Shown piece by piece: positions 54,520-64,000 of a stretch of DNA of 64,000 nt (positions are counted from its first letter, which is position 1; every line of letters starts with the position of its first letter). A program made the position numbers and the translations under genes. The notes below the pieces were generated by a model, which worked only from the letters and a program-made list of their open reading frames with translations, searched no databases and had not been told where the DNA came from. Origin of the DNA: Paenibacillus endoradicis (GTDB taxonomy: Bacteria > Bacillota > Bacilli > Paenibacillales > Paenibacillaceae); NCBI RefSeq assembly GCF_024721975.1, contig NZ_JANQBB010000010.1, positions 131,799 to 195,798 of the forward strand, read 5' to 3'.

Positions 54520-57042
54520 ATGACTTTAACACGATCAGATATAGAACTATTAGCACCCGCAGGTGATTGGGATTGTATGCGCGCTGCAGTTGCGAATGGA
54601 GCAGATGCTGTCTTTTTCGGAGTGGAAAAATTCAATGCACGTGCACGCGCCAACAATTTTAGGAGTGAAGAACTTCCAGAGATTATGTCCTTCTTGCATA
54701 CGTACGGAGTTAAGGGCTTTTTGACTTTCAATATTCTTGTATTTGAAGATGAATTAAGAGATGCACAAACTTTAATCGAAATGTGTATCGATGCAGGAGT
54801 AGATGCTGTTATCGTACAGGATTTAGGTCTTGTTAAATTAATTCGTGAGCTTTCACCAGATTTTCCAATTCACGGTTCTACACAGATGACTATTACTTCG
54901 CCTGAAGCAGTAGAATTTACTAAGCCATTTGATTTGGAACGTGTTGTGCTTGGTCGTGAAAATAATTTGAAGCAAATTAAAACAATTGGAGATCAAGCGA
55001 AGTTGCCAATGGAAGTATTCGTCCATGGTGCACTTTGTGTGTCTTATTCTGGACAATGCTTAACGTCTGAAATGTGGGGCGGTCGTTCTGCCAATCGTGG
55101 TGAGTGCGCGCAAGCTTGTCGTTTGCCGTATGATCTTATTGTTGATGGTGAACAAAAACCAATGGGAGCTGTAGCTTATCTATTATCTCCGAAAGATTTA
55201 GCTGCGATCGAAATTGTCCCTGAGTTAATTGAAGCAGGAGTAACATCTTTCAAAATAGAAGGACGTTTGAAAACACCTGAGTATGTTGCGAACGTAGTAA
55301 GTAAATATCGCAAAGCGATTGATAAATATTTCGATGGAGATTTGTCCAAACCATCCAAAGAAGAAGTTCGTGAATTACAACAAAGTTTCTCACGTGGATT
55401 CACTCATGGTTTCCTAGATGGTACGAATAATAAGGAACTTGTTGATGGTACATTCCCGAAAAGTCGTGGTGTTTACCTTGGTAAAGTAGAACGTGTCATG
55501 CGTGATGCGGTAACTGTTCGTCTTGAAGCGCCGCTTAAACGTGGTGATGGTGTAGTGTTTGATGCTGGTGATCCGACGCAGAAAGAAGAAGGCGGACGAG
55601 TATATGATGTCCGTCGTCAAGGTGTGAAGTTAGAAGCAGAAGCTCCGGAAGGTATCCTTATTGAGCTTGTGCCAGGTCGTAATGATGTAGATTTGCGCAA
55701 AGTTCATGTAGGGGATCGAGTTTGGAAAACGAATGATCCTGCACTTGATAGAGCATTGCGTGCTTCATTTGAAACGGATAAGCCATATCGCGTATTCCCG
55801 CTCCATATTAAAGTTACTGGAGCGATCGGTGAACCACTTCGTACGTGGTGGACTGATGTAGAGAAAGGAACGACTGTAGAAATTGCCTCTGAACTATTAC
55901 TTGAAGAAGCATTGAAGCGTCCAATGGATGCGGAATTACTAGAAGAACAACTGGGACGTCTAGGTGGTACTGTATATCAACTTGACCAATTAGAAGTACT
56001 ACTTCAAGGTAATCTAATTATTCCAATGCGTGAACTGAATCGTCTACGTCGTGAAGCAGTAGAGCAACTAGCGGGAGAACGTCCGAAACCACCTGTTTAT
56101 ATAAAACATGAAGTTAATGCGATGGATGATGCATTCGATAATAAAAACCAATCAAAACCAATCGTTAATGGTCGAGATACTAAACTAATAGCATTATGTC
56201 GTACATTGGAGCAAGTTGAAGGTGCAGTTGCTACAGATATTGACTTCATTTATGCCGATTTCGAATTTATAAAGCAGTTCCCAGCTGCAATTGAATTAGC
56301 TCGTAAAGCAGGTAAACAAATAGCATTAGCAACTCCTCGTATTCATATGCCGAACGAGAATGGCTATCATGCCAATATTTTGAAACTAAAGCCTGATGCT
56401 GTACTTGTACGTAATACAGGAGCGCTATATTATTATTTGCGCGCTAAAATGGCAAATCCAGATGCACCTTTCCCGAAATTGATCGGTGACTTCTCGTTGA
56501 ATATTGCTAATCACAAAGCAGTTAATCTATTCCTAGAAAGTGGAGTGGATGCTGTAACACCATCATATGACTTGAACATTCAACAAATGGTCGATCTTCT
56601 TGAGCGTTCTAATACGAGTAAGATGGAGGTCGTTATCCATCAGCATTTACCGATGTTCCATACAGAACACTGTGTATATTGTACATTCTTAAGTGAAGGA
56701 ACAAATTACACCAACTGTGGTCGTCCTTGTGAAACATCAAGAGCATCACTGCAAGATCGTATCGGTATGAGTCATCCTGTACGCGTAGATGAAGGTTGTC
56801 GTAATACGGTATATAATGCAGTTGAGCAATCTGGTGCTGAATATTTGAAAAACTTCATTGAACTAGGCGTCGAGCAATATCGCGTAGAGTTCTTGGAAGA
56901 AACTGCAGATAAAGTTCAAGAAGTAATACAATTGTATCGTGATGCACTTGATGGCAAGATTACTGGTACGCAAGTGTGGAGAGGGTTGAAGGCTACTAAT
57001 CAGCTAGGGGTAACTCGGGGATCACTTGTAAACTCGAAGTAA
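54520..57042 (+). CDS. U32-family peptidase-like protein (RlhA/TrhP relatives)
   Basis: 840 residues, a long member. Residues 1-~290 hold the U32 core: IELLAPAGDWDCMRAAVANG, ADAVFFGVEKFNAR, MEVFVHGALCVSYSGQCLTS, NRGECAQACRLPYDL and FKIEGRLKTPEYVANVV, with clustered Cys typical of an iron-sulfur site. A middle DUF3656-type region (~300-520) and a second U32-like half (~560-830, HTEHCVYCTFLSEGTNYTNC) follow. Relatives RlhA and TrhP are needed for hydroxylation of 23S rRNA or tRNA; peptidase activity is doubtful. Start ATG 54520 after GAGAGGAC. Its last codons lie in a sequence repeated in R8 just downstream. Confidence 0.9.
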   Translation: MTLTRSDIELLAPAGDWDCMRAAVANGADAVFFGVEKFNARARANNFRSEELPEIMSFLHTYGVKGFLTFNILVFEDELRDAQTLIEMCIDAGVDAVIVQDLGLVKLIRELSPDFPIHGSTQMTITSPEAVEFTKPFDLERVVLGRENNLKQIKTIGDQAKLPMEVFVHGALCVSYSGQCLTSEMWGGRSANRGECAQACRLPYDLIVDGEQKPMGAVAYLLSPKDLAAIEIVPELIEAGVTSFKIEGRLKTPEYVANVVSKYRKAIDKYFDGDLSKPSKEEVRELQQSFSRGFTHGFLDGTNNKELVDGTFPKSRGVYLGKVERVMRDAVTVRLEAPLKRGDGVVFDAGDPTQKEEGGRVYDVRRQGVKLEAEAPEGILIELVPGRNDVDLRKVHVGDRVWKTNDPALDRALRASFETDKPYRVFPLHIKVTGAIGEPLRTWWTDVEKGTTVEIASELLLEEALKRPMDAELLEEQLGRLGGTVYQLDQLEVLLQGNLIIPMRELNRLRREAVEQLAGERPKPPVYIKHEVNAMDDAFDNKNQSKPIVNGRDTKLIALCRTLEQVEGAVATDIDFIYADFEFIKQFPAAIELARKAGKQIALATPRIHMPNENGYHANILKLKPDAVLVRNTGALYYYLRAKMANPDAPFPKLIGDFSLNIANHKAVNLFLESGVDAVTPSYDLNIQQMVDLLERSNTSKMEVVIHQHLPMFHTEHCVYCTFLSEGTNYTNCGRPCETSRASLQDRIGMSHPVRVDEGCRNTVYNAVEQSGAEYLKNFIELGVEQYRVEFLEETADKVQEVIQLYRDALDGKITGTQVWRGLKATNQLGVTRGSLVNSK

Positions 57043-57045
57043 CAC

Positions 57046-57202
57046 TCGGTGCACTTGTAATCTCGAAGTAACTCGCAGTAGCTTACTCGACATCGAATAT
57101 GCCATTCATCGGAAGCCTGTGATACTCACGTACCAATAACGTACGCTCCGTTTCTCGGCTTTCCTAGCTTCATGTCATCTTCTCGTAGCTGACAAGCGCA
57201 CC
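57046..57202 (+). repeat. Structured intergenic repeat, copy R8 (U32 gene-pcrB)
   Basis: Left arm CGGTGCACTTGTAATCTC pairs with right arm GTAGCTGACAAGCGCACC. Family words CTCGACATCGAATATGCC, CACGTACCAATAACGTACG and CATCTTCTCG are present. Starts 4 bases after the U32 stop. The left arm CTCGGTGCACTTGTAATCTC is itself an imperfect copy of the end of the U32 coding sequence at 57014-57043. Confidence 0.8.
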
Positions 57203-57250
57203 TACCTCCGAAGATTCTAAGAGCTTCGTGGGTTAATTCGGAGAAGTAAT

Positions 57251-57582
57251 GGCTCCTATTGAGCTTTCTGCTTGAAAGCTCAAAGATTCGTAGTCTTTGT
57301 GAAGGGTTGGCTCCTATTGAGCTTTCTGCTTGAAAGCTCAAAGATTCGCAGTCTTCGTGAAGGATTGGCTCCTATTGAGCTTTCTGCTTGAAAGCTCAAA
57401 GATTCGTAGTCTTTGTGAAGGATTGGCTCCTATTGAGCTTTCTGCTTGAAAGCTCAAAGATTTGCAGTCTTCGTGAAGGGTTGGCTCCTATTGAGCTTTC
57501 AGCTTGAAAGCTCAAAGATTTGCAGTCTTCGTGAAGGGTTGGCTCCTATTGAGCTTTCAGCTTGAAAGCTCAAAGATTCGCA
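57251..57582 (+). repeat. Six tandem 58-bp repeats, each with a hairpin
   Basis: Units begin at 57251, 57309, 57367, 57425, 57483 and 57541 (GGCTCCTATTGAGC...); the last is cut at 57582. Each holds a perfect stem GAGCTTTC...GAAAGCTC with a 5-base loop (TGCTT in units 1-4, AGCTT in 5-6). The tail alternates CGTAGTCTTTGT (1, 3) and CGCAGTCTTCGT or TGCAGTCTTCGT (2, 4, 5). A degenerate seventh unit (AAGATTCTAAGAGCTTCGTG) precedes unit 1 at ~57212. Spacing is exact, with no spacer between repeats. Confidence 0.93.
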
Positions 57583-57641
57583 TGGTGTGGGTATTTCGTT
57601 TGATTATTGTTGTTGTGTATATGGTAGGTGCTGAGGAATGT

Positions 57642-57672
57642 GGTCAAGTCGTGCGTGAGGGCTTGACCTTTT
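57642..57672 (+). terminator. Hairpin upstream of pcrB
   Basis: GGTCAAG and CTTGACC form a 7-bp stem with a 13-base loop, followed by TTTTCT. It stands 26 bases before the pcrB start, so it would act as a terminator of upstream transcription or as an attenuator. Confidence 0.6.
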
Positions 57673-57697
57673 CTGTAGGATGGTTAGGAGGGTAAAT

Positions 57698-58411
57698 GTG
57701 GATAGTCAATGGTTTTCACAGTGGGAGCATGTGTTCAAGCTTGACCCTGATCGTGAAATAAGTGAAGAGCATTTGGAACTTATTTGTATGTCTGGGACTG
57801 ATGCAATTATTGTTGGTGGATCAAGTGGTGTTACTTATGAAAATACGGTAGACTTATTATCTCGTATACGTCGTTACAGCTTAGATTGTGTACTTGAAGT
57901 ATCAACGATGGATGGAGCTGTTCCTGGCTTTGACGGATATTTTGTGCCTTTTGTTCTGAATACTAAGCAAGCGGACTATTTGATGTTGAATCAACTAGAA
58001 GGTTTGCAGACGTATGGACATTTTGTTCCTTGGCATATGACGGCTGCTTCGGGATATATTGTGCTTAATGAAGATTGTACTGCAGCTAAAGTGTCGGGTG
58101 CTGAGGCTTCTTTATCAACACAAGAGGTACTTCCCTATGTATGGATGGCTGATCGATTACTACATTTACCGCTTCTTTACATAGAATATAGCGGTGCTTT
58201 TGGCGATATGAGCTTATTGCGACGTATTGCTTCTGAAGTAGAAGGAGCCCGATTGTTCTACGGTGGTGGGATTGATGGAGCAGAGCTGGCAAGTGAAGCT
58301 GCCCAATATGCTCATACAGTTGTCGTAGGTAATGTTGTGTACAATAATATAGAAGCAGCATTAGAAACGGTACAAGCAGTTAAATCGATTAAATCAATGC
58401 AATTAATATAA
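57698..58411 (+). CDS. pcrB: Heptaprenylglyceryl phosphate synthase PcrB
   Basis: 237 residues from GTG 57698 (AGGAGG 7 bases upstream); an ATG at 57680 overlaps that ribosome site. TIM-barrel prenyltransferase that joins heptaprenyl diphosphate to glycerol-1-phosphate, making an archaeal-type ether lipid in Bacillales. Seen: HVFKLDPDREISEEHLELIC, GTDAIIVGGSSGVTYENTV, PLLYIEYSGAFGD and RLFYGGGIDGAELA, which form the phosphate-binding loops. First of the conserved pcrB-pcrA-ligA set. Confidence 0.93.
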   Translation: MDSQWFSQWEHVFKLDPDREISEEHLELICMSGTDAIIVGGSSGVTYENTVDLLSRIRRYSLDCVLEVSTMDGAVPGFDGYFVPFVLNTKQADYLMLNQLEGLQTYGHFVPWHMTAASGYIVLNEDCTAAKVSGAEASLSTQEVLPYVWMADRLLHLPLLYIEYSGAFGDMSLLRRIASEVEGARLFYGGGIDGAELASEAAQYAHTVVVGNVVYNNIEAALETVQAVKSIKSMQLI

Positions 58412-58511
58412 TTTTATAGCAATTATTAAAGCCTATGCTTTCGATGCTACTTTTATTTTACAAGAGGTTGTTTCGAATGAAGTATATAAAAAGTTTAAAG
58501 GAGTGGGATAG

Positions 58512-60851
58512 ATGTTTAGTTCATTTAGTATCGATGATGCGGTGCAGAAGCTGAATCCTCCGCAACGAGAAGCAGTGAAAGCGACTGAAGGTCCATTACT
58601 TATTATGGCAGGAGCAGGTAGTGGAAAGACTAGAGTTTTAACACATCGTATCGCCTATCTCATTGAGAAGAATAGAGTAGCTCCATGGAGTATATTAGCT
58701 ATCACATTTACGAATAAAGCAGCAAGAGAAATGCAGGAGCGGGTCAGCTCTTTAGTTGGTGCATCAGGGCGTGACATTTGGGTATCCACATTCCACTCCA
58801 TGTGCGTACGAATTTTGCGCAAGGATATTGATCGAATCGGATTTTCTACGAACTTTTCGATTCTCGATTCTGCAGATCAATTATCTGTTATTCGTAGCTG
58901 TATGAAAGATGAAAATATCGATGTGAAGAAGGTTGAGCCGAAATCTGTACAATCAGCAATTAGTTCAGCGAAAAATGAACTAATTTCTCCCGAAGCTTAT
59001 GAAAACAAAGCGGGAGATTACTTTCAAAACATCGTTTCAAAAATATATAAGATGTATCAGAAGCGATTGAAGAACAATAACTCGTTAGATTTTGATGATC
59101 TCATTATGAAAACGATACAGTTATTTAAAGAAGAACCTGAATCACTTAAGTTTTATCAGAACAAGTTCCTCTATATTCATGTCGATGAGTATCAAGATAC
59201 GAACCGTGCGCAATATATGTTATGTCGTATGCTTGCGGATCAGCATCATAATATTTGCGTTGTTGGTGATAGCGATCAGTCGATCTATCGTTGGCGTGGT
59301 GCTGATATCTCGAATATTTTGAACTTCGAAGATGACTATCCTGAAGCTAAAACGATTATGTTAGAGCAAAATTATCGTTCCACAGCGAATATTCTTAATG
59401 CCGCCAATGCTGTTATTGCACTTAACAGTGGTCGTAAAGCGAAAAACTTATGGACCGATCAAGGTGAAGGTAACAAGATCTCTGTCTATTTAGCTGAAAG
59501 TGATCGTGAGGAAGGTTACTTTGTCACTGGAGTTATTCAGAGCAATATCGCAAAAGCTCGCAAATATAGTGATCATGCAATTCTCTATCGTACGAATGCG
59601 CAATCACGTTTAATAGAGGAAACATTAATTAAGTCTGAAATTCCTTATCAAATCGTAGGCGGAATCAAGTTCTACGATCGCAAAGAGATCAAAGATATTT
59701 TAGGATATCTTCGTCTTATCTCTAACCCTGATGATGATATTAGTCTAGTGCGTATCATTAATGTGCCTAAAAGAGGTATTGGTGACACAACAGTTGCTAA
59801 GCTTGCTGCTGCAGCTGCTACGCAAGGGACTTCAATCTATAGAGTGTTAGGTAATATTGATTTAGTAGATGTTAAAGGGAAAACAAGAGAACAACTTATT
59901 TCCTTCTACAATATGATTTCGAAACTAAGCGCCGCTGTTGATGAGCTCACTGTAACAGAATTAACGGAGAAAGTTCTCGAAATGTCTGAGTATAAATTAG
60001 AACTGCAACGGGAAAATACAATTGAGTCAACGACTCGAGTGGAGAATATTGAAGAGTTCTTGTCCGTAACGATGGATTTTGAACAACGAAATGATGATCG
60101 TACTCTTGTCGCATTTCTCACTGATCTAGCTTTGATTGCTGATATAGATTCAATGAATGATGATGAAGAAGAGAAAGAGAAAGAGAAATTACAAGATACT
60201 GTTATTCTAATGACGATGCATAGTGCGAAGGGGTTAGAGTTCCCAGTAGTGTTTATTGTAGGGATGGAAGAGACGGTATTCCCACATTCACGAGCATTAA
60301 CGGATAACGACGAACTAGAGGAAGAACGTCGACTTGCATATGTAGGAATTACTCGTGCAGAGCAACAGCTATATTTATCGGCAGCGAAGATGAGGACATT
60401 ATTTGGTCGTACCGCATTTAATATGCCTTCGCGCTTCCTTAAGGAAATCCCTGAAGAAGTTCGTGAGATTGTATCAGCTAATGGTGGGAATACTCGTAGT
60501 ATTGGTGGAGGATATACTGGTGGTGGTCGCACAAACACAGGCTCACAGCAATCAGGTTTTGGGTTTGGTAGTTCTCGTAGTCAAGGAGGTAGTATCTCAA
60601 CAGGCGGTAGAAGTACTGTTACAGTAACGTCTGGACTAGAAGCAGCGAAAAAAGCTGCTTCATCGCAATCTGATCAGAGTGGCCCAGTTAGCTATAACGC
60701 AGGCGATCGAGTGGCTCATGGTAAATGGGGCGAAGGTACAGTTGTATCGGTGAAAGGGAAAGATAACGATATGGAATTACAAATCGCTTTTCCTGCACCA
60801 GTAGGTATTAAGAAGCTGTTAGCGAGCTTTGCGCCGATCAAGAAAGTATAA
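58512..60851 (+). CDS. pcrA: ATP-dependent DNA helicase PcrA
   Basis: 779 residues. UvrD-like superfamily-1A helicase for repair and replication of plasmids. Seen: LNPPQREAVKATEGPLLIMA, Walker A AGAGSGKTRVLTHRI, TFTNKAAREM, HVDEYQDTNRAQY (motif II), VGDSDQSIYRWRGAD (motif III), LEQNYRSTANIL (IV), VILMTMHSAKGLEFPVVFI (V) and YVGITRAEQQLYLS (VI). The ~100-residue C-terminal tail is Gly/Ser/Gln rich and ends with a GDRVAHGKWGEGTVVSV Tudor-like module that contacts RNA polymerase in Bacillus. AAAGGAGTGG precedes the ATG. Confidence 0.97.
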   Translation: MFSSFSIDDAVQKLNPPQREAVKATEGPLLIMAGAGSGKTRVLTHRIAYLIEKNRVAPWSILAITFTNKAAREMQERVSSLVGASGRDIWVSTFHSMCVRILRKDIDRIGFSTNFSILDSADQLSVIRSCMKDENIDVKKVEPKSVQSAISSAKNELISPEAYENKAGDYFQNIVSKIYKMYQKRLKNNNSLDFDDLIMKTIQLFKEEPESLKFYQNKFLYIHVDEYQDTNRAQYMLCRMLADQHHNICVVGDSDQSIYRWRGADISNILNFEDDYPEAKTIMLEQNYRSTANILNAANAVIALNSGRKAKNLWTDQGEGNKISVYLAESDREEGYFVTGVIQSNIAKARKYSDHAILYRTNAQSRLIEETLIKSEIPYQIVGGIKFYDRKEIKDILGYLRLISNPDDDISLVRIINVPKRGIGDTTVAKLAAAAATQGTSIYRVLGNIDLVDVKGKTREQLISFYNMISKLSAAVDELTVTELTEKVLEMSEYKLELQRENTIESTTRVENIEEFLSVTMDFEQRNDDRTLVAFLTDLALIADIDSMNDDEEEKEKEKLQDTVILMTMHSAKGLEFPVVFIVGMEETVFPHSRALTDNDELEEERRLAYVGITRAEQQLYLSAAKMRTLFGRTAFNMPSRFLKEIPEEVREIVSANGGNTRSIGGGYTGGGRTNTGSQQSGFGFGSSRSQGGSISTGGRSTVTVTSGLEAAKKAASSQSDQSGPVSYNAGDRVAHGKWGEGTVVSVKGKDNDMELQIAFPAPVGIKKLLASFAPIKKV

Positions 60852-61054
60852 AGCGGACGTTGATAACGATGTGAAGCAGGCAGATTAATCGGCATAGAAT
60901 ATGAAGCGAACTTGGGAAGTTTAGTATAAGCTTACGAGGTATGTTTCTTACAGAAACATTGTAGGTACGCATGTACCAAACACGTATATTTGCTTTTCCT
61001 CCTTTCTCAAGTAACGCATCATCTTCTCGGCTTGCGAACGCCCGCTTTTTGTAC
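60849..61054 (+). repeat. Structured intergenic repeat, copy R9 (pcrA-ligA)
   Basis: Left arm AAAGCGGACGTTGATAACGA and right arm CGCCCGCTTT pair; its left end overlaps the pcrA stop. Closest to R1 (GAATATGAAGCGAACTTGGG and TTTCCTCCTTTC shared). Carries the extra module with hairpin ATGTTTCT-TAC-AGAAACAT (60941-60959), otherwise seen only in R5. Confidence 0.85.
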
Positions 61055-61061
61055 ATACTAA

Positions 61062-63167
<2,106 letters not shown>

Positions 63168-63174
63168 AAGTGAA

Positions 63175-63194
63175 TTCCTACTATATAGTAGGAA
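63175..63194. other. Perfect 20-bp palindrome after ligA
   Basis: TTCCTACTATATAGTAGGAA starts 8 bases after the ligA stop. No T run follows. Could be a 3' stem, or a protein-binding site. Confidence 0.7.
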
Positions 63195-63284
63195 CTACAA
63201 ATGACTCTACATTAATGTTTGCCTACATCGAGATGGCTCATTGTATTTATCAAAGATAACGAAAATATATAATTGTGTATGGTC

Positions 63285-63330
63285 GAGCCATTGCGAAACT
63301 GAGCTGAAATGCTTTGTTCCGCAATGGCTC
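63285..63330 (+). other. 11-bp inverted repeat in the ligA-rRNA gap
   Basis: GAGCCATTGCG and CGCAATGGCTC pair perfectly around a 24-base loop, followed by CTTCTATT rather than a T run. Possible weak terminator of ligA. Between here and 63617 I see no gene. Confidence 0.45.
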
Positions 63331-63616
63331 CTTCTATTAAGACTGTTAAAAGACAGTGAGGTAATGAATAATTATATAGAAGAGAAAATCCTGAGTAATA
63401 AGTTAATGATATGAGATAGTGAAACCGTTAGATTGCTTATTAATAAGGGAAAACGGCTATATATAGAGCAATGTAAGCAATAATATAAAAGAATTTCAAA
63501 TAATTTCAGATCTACATATAGGGGATAGTTAATGATATTAATAACAACTAATACTGTTACTAGTGTGAAGTGAGTAAGATCAAGCGAAGATAAGAGATAA
63601 TGGTAAAATTTTCTTG

Positions 63617-63645
63617 TTGTAAAGTGTTGCTGTGCGTGGTATATT
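63617..63645 (+). promoter_or_regulatory. rRNA promoter P1
   Basis: TTGTAA (63617-63622), 17-base spacer, TATATT (63640-63645) with TGG just before the -10. Confidence 0.6.
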
Positions 63646-63705
63646 ATTTCTTGTCGCTTCGGACGGCGTAACAAAAACGCTTTGAAAACTAAATTTGAAA
63701 AGCGC

Positions 63706-63734
63706 TTGACTTACTCGAAAGAAGATGATAACAT
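63706..63734 (+). promoter_or_regulatory. rRNA promoter P2
   Basis: TTGACT (63706-63711), 17-base spacer, TAACAT (63729-63734), about 160 bases before 16S. Two promoters in series are usual for rrn operons in this group. Confidence 0.65.
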
Positions 63735-63742
63735 AATATCTT

Positions 63743-63856
63743 GTTACCGCAACGGTAACAGAAAGTTCTTTGAAAACTGAACAAATGGAACACGTCAAAT
63801 ATAACTCGTTTAACGAGTAAAGAACTGCCATTATCATTTTCACCCCGTGAACATGA
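63743..63856 (+). promoter_or_regulatory. rRNA leader: antitermination box and processing stems
   Basis: GTTCTTTGAAAACTGAAC (63765-63782) is the boxA-type Nus antitermination signal of Bacillus rRNA leaders. Stems flank it: GTTACCG/CGGTAAC (63743-63759), ACTCGTT/AACGAGT (63804-63818), and ATTATCATTTTCAC with GTGAACATGATAAT just before 16S. Confidence 0.75.
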
Positions 63857-63892
63857 TAATAACAAGCGAAACAAAATGAGCAAGTCAAACAC

Positions 63893-64000
63893 TTTAATGG
63901 AGAGTTTGATCCTGGCTCAGGACGAACGCTGGCGGCGTGCCTAATACATGCAAGTCGAGCGGAGTTGAAGAGAAGCTTGCTTCTCTGATACTTAGCGGCG
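63893..64000 (+). rRNA. rrs: 16S ribosomal RNA, 5' end (cut by window edge)
   Basis: GGAGAGTTTGATCCTGGCTC followed by the conserved GACGAACGCTGGCGGCGTGC and TAATACATGCAAGTCGAGCG. Only the first ~108 bases are in the window. The first variable-region hairpin carries GAAGAGAAGCTTGCTTCTC. The mature 5' end is placed at 63893 by comparison with Bacillus and could be off by a few bases. Confidence 0.97.

Noticed and set aside
57251..57582. CRISPR array
   Set aside because: The repeats abut one another with no unique spacers, units are 58 bases and internally palindromic, and no cas genes are in the window.
59906..60538. 210-residue open frame on the minus strand
   Set aside because: It lies wholly inside pcrA, is Ser/Arg rich, has no ribosome site and matches no family; it is the antisense shadow of a biased coding sequence.
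19293..61054. Insertion sequence or group II intron for the dispersed repeats
   Set aside because: Copies are only ~170-210 bp, encode no protein, and lack clear target duplications; a non-autonomous element remains possible but no parent transposase is in the window.

Overview
The window looks like chromosomal DNA of a low-GC, Gram-positive, Paenibacillus-type member of the Bacillales. Evidence: strong AGGAGG-type ribosome sites with many TTG/GTG starts, the gene orders secA-prfB, ftsE-ftsX-ctp-minJ-uvrB-uvrA and pcrB-pcrA-ligA, a YesM/YesN two-component system beside a sugar ABC transporter, and a Bacillus-style rRNA leader. The genus is inferred from gene content only.

Layout. 1-8769: the AT-rich right end of a surface-glycan locus: the tail of a formyltransferase, two paralogous proteins with a Rossmann-like N-terminus and a sulfatase/alkaline-phosphatase-superfamily C-terminus, then a tightly packed phosphonate operon (PEP mutase fused to a nucleotidyltransferase, phosphonopyruvate decarboxylase, a second nucleotidyltransferase, a phosphonoacetaldehyde-reductase-like iron alcohol dehydrogenase). 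The predicted product is a cytidylylated 2-hydroxyethylphosphonate used to decorate a polymer. 8770-12000: a cold-shock protein, then two Fur-box iron genes (AraC/siderophore-binding regulator and a siderophore-binding lipoprotein). 12326-18010: hpf, secA, prfB with its programmed frameshift, and a YitT-family membrane protein. 18237-27149: a complete arginine pathway from N-acetylglutamate onward, argC-J-B-D-F-G-H, all on the plus strand. 27294-38100: a galacto-N-biose/lacto-N-biose module: GH112 phosphorylase, small membrane protein, two permeases and a binding lipoprotein on the minus strand; a divergent binding protein without a lipobox; YesN and YesM regulators. 38381-47035: ftsE, ftsX, two tandemly duplicated M23 peptidases, carboxyl-terminal protease, MinJ-like PDZ protein, orphan BTAD response regulator. 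47527-53126: uvrB, uvrA, a small membrane protein. 53191-63167: sugar isomerase-like protein (minus), U32 peptidase, pcrB, pcrA, ligA. 63168-64000: rRNA promoter/leader region and the first ~108 bases of 16S rRNA.

Two things stand out. First, the phosphonate operon has the enzyme set for HEP-CMP but no aminotransferase and no fosfomycin tailoring enzymes, and it follows a pair of phospho/sulfo-transferase-like enzymes that may use the product. Second, at least nine copies of a ~170-210 bp intergenic element (six in or near the arg and uvr genes) are scattered across the window. They differ in primary sequence but keep the same nested foldback with compensatory changes, which points to a structured repeat that is mobile, functional as RNA, or both. 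A separate array of six 58-bp tandem repeats, each with a perfect hairpin, lies before pcrB, and a remnant of the 3' end of ftsX between the M23 paralogs records how that pair arose.
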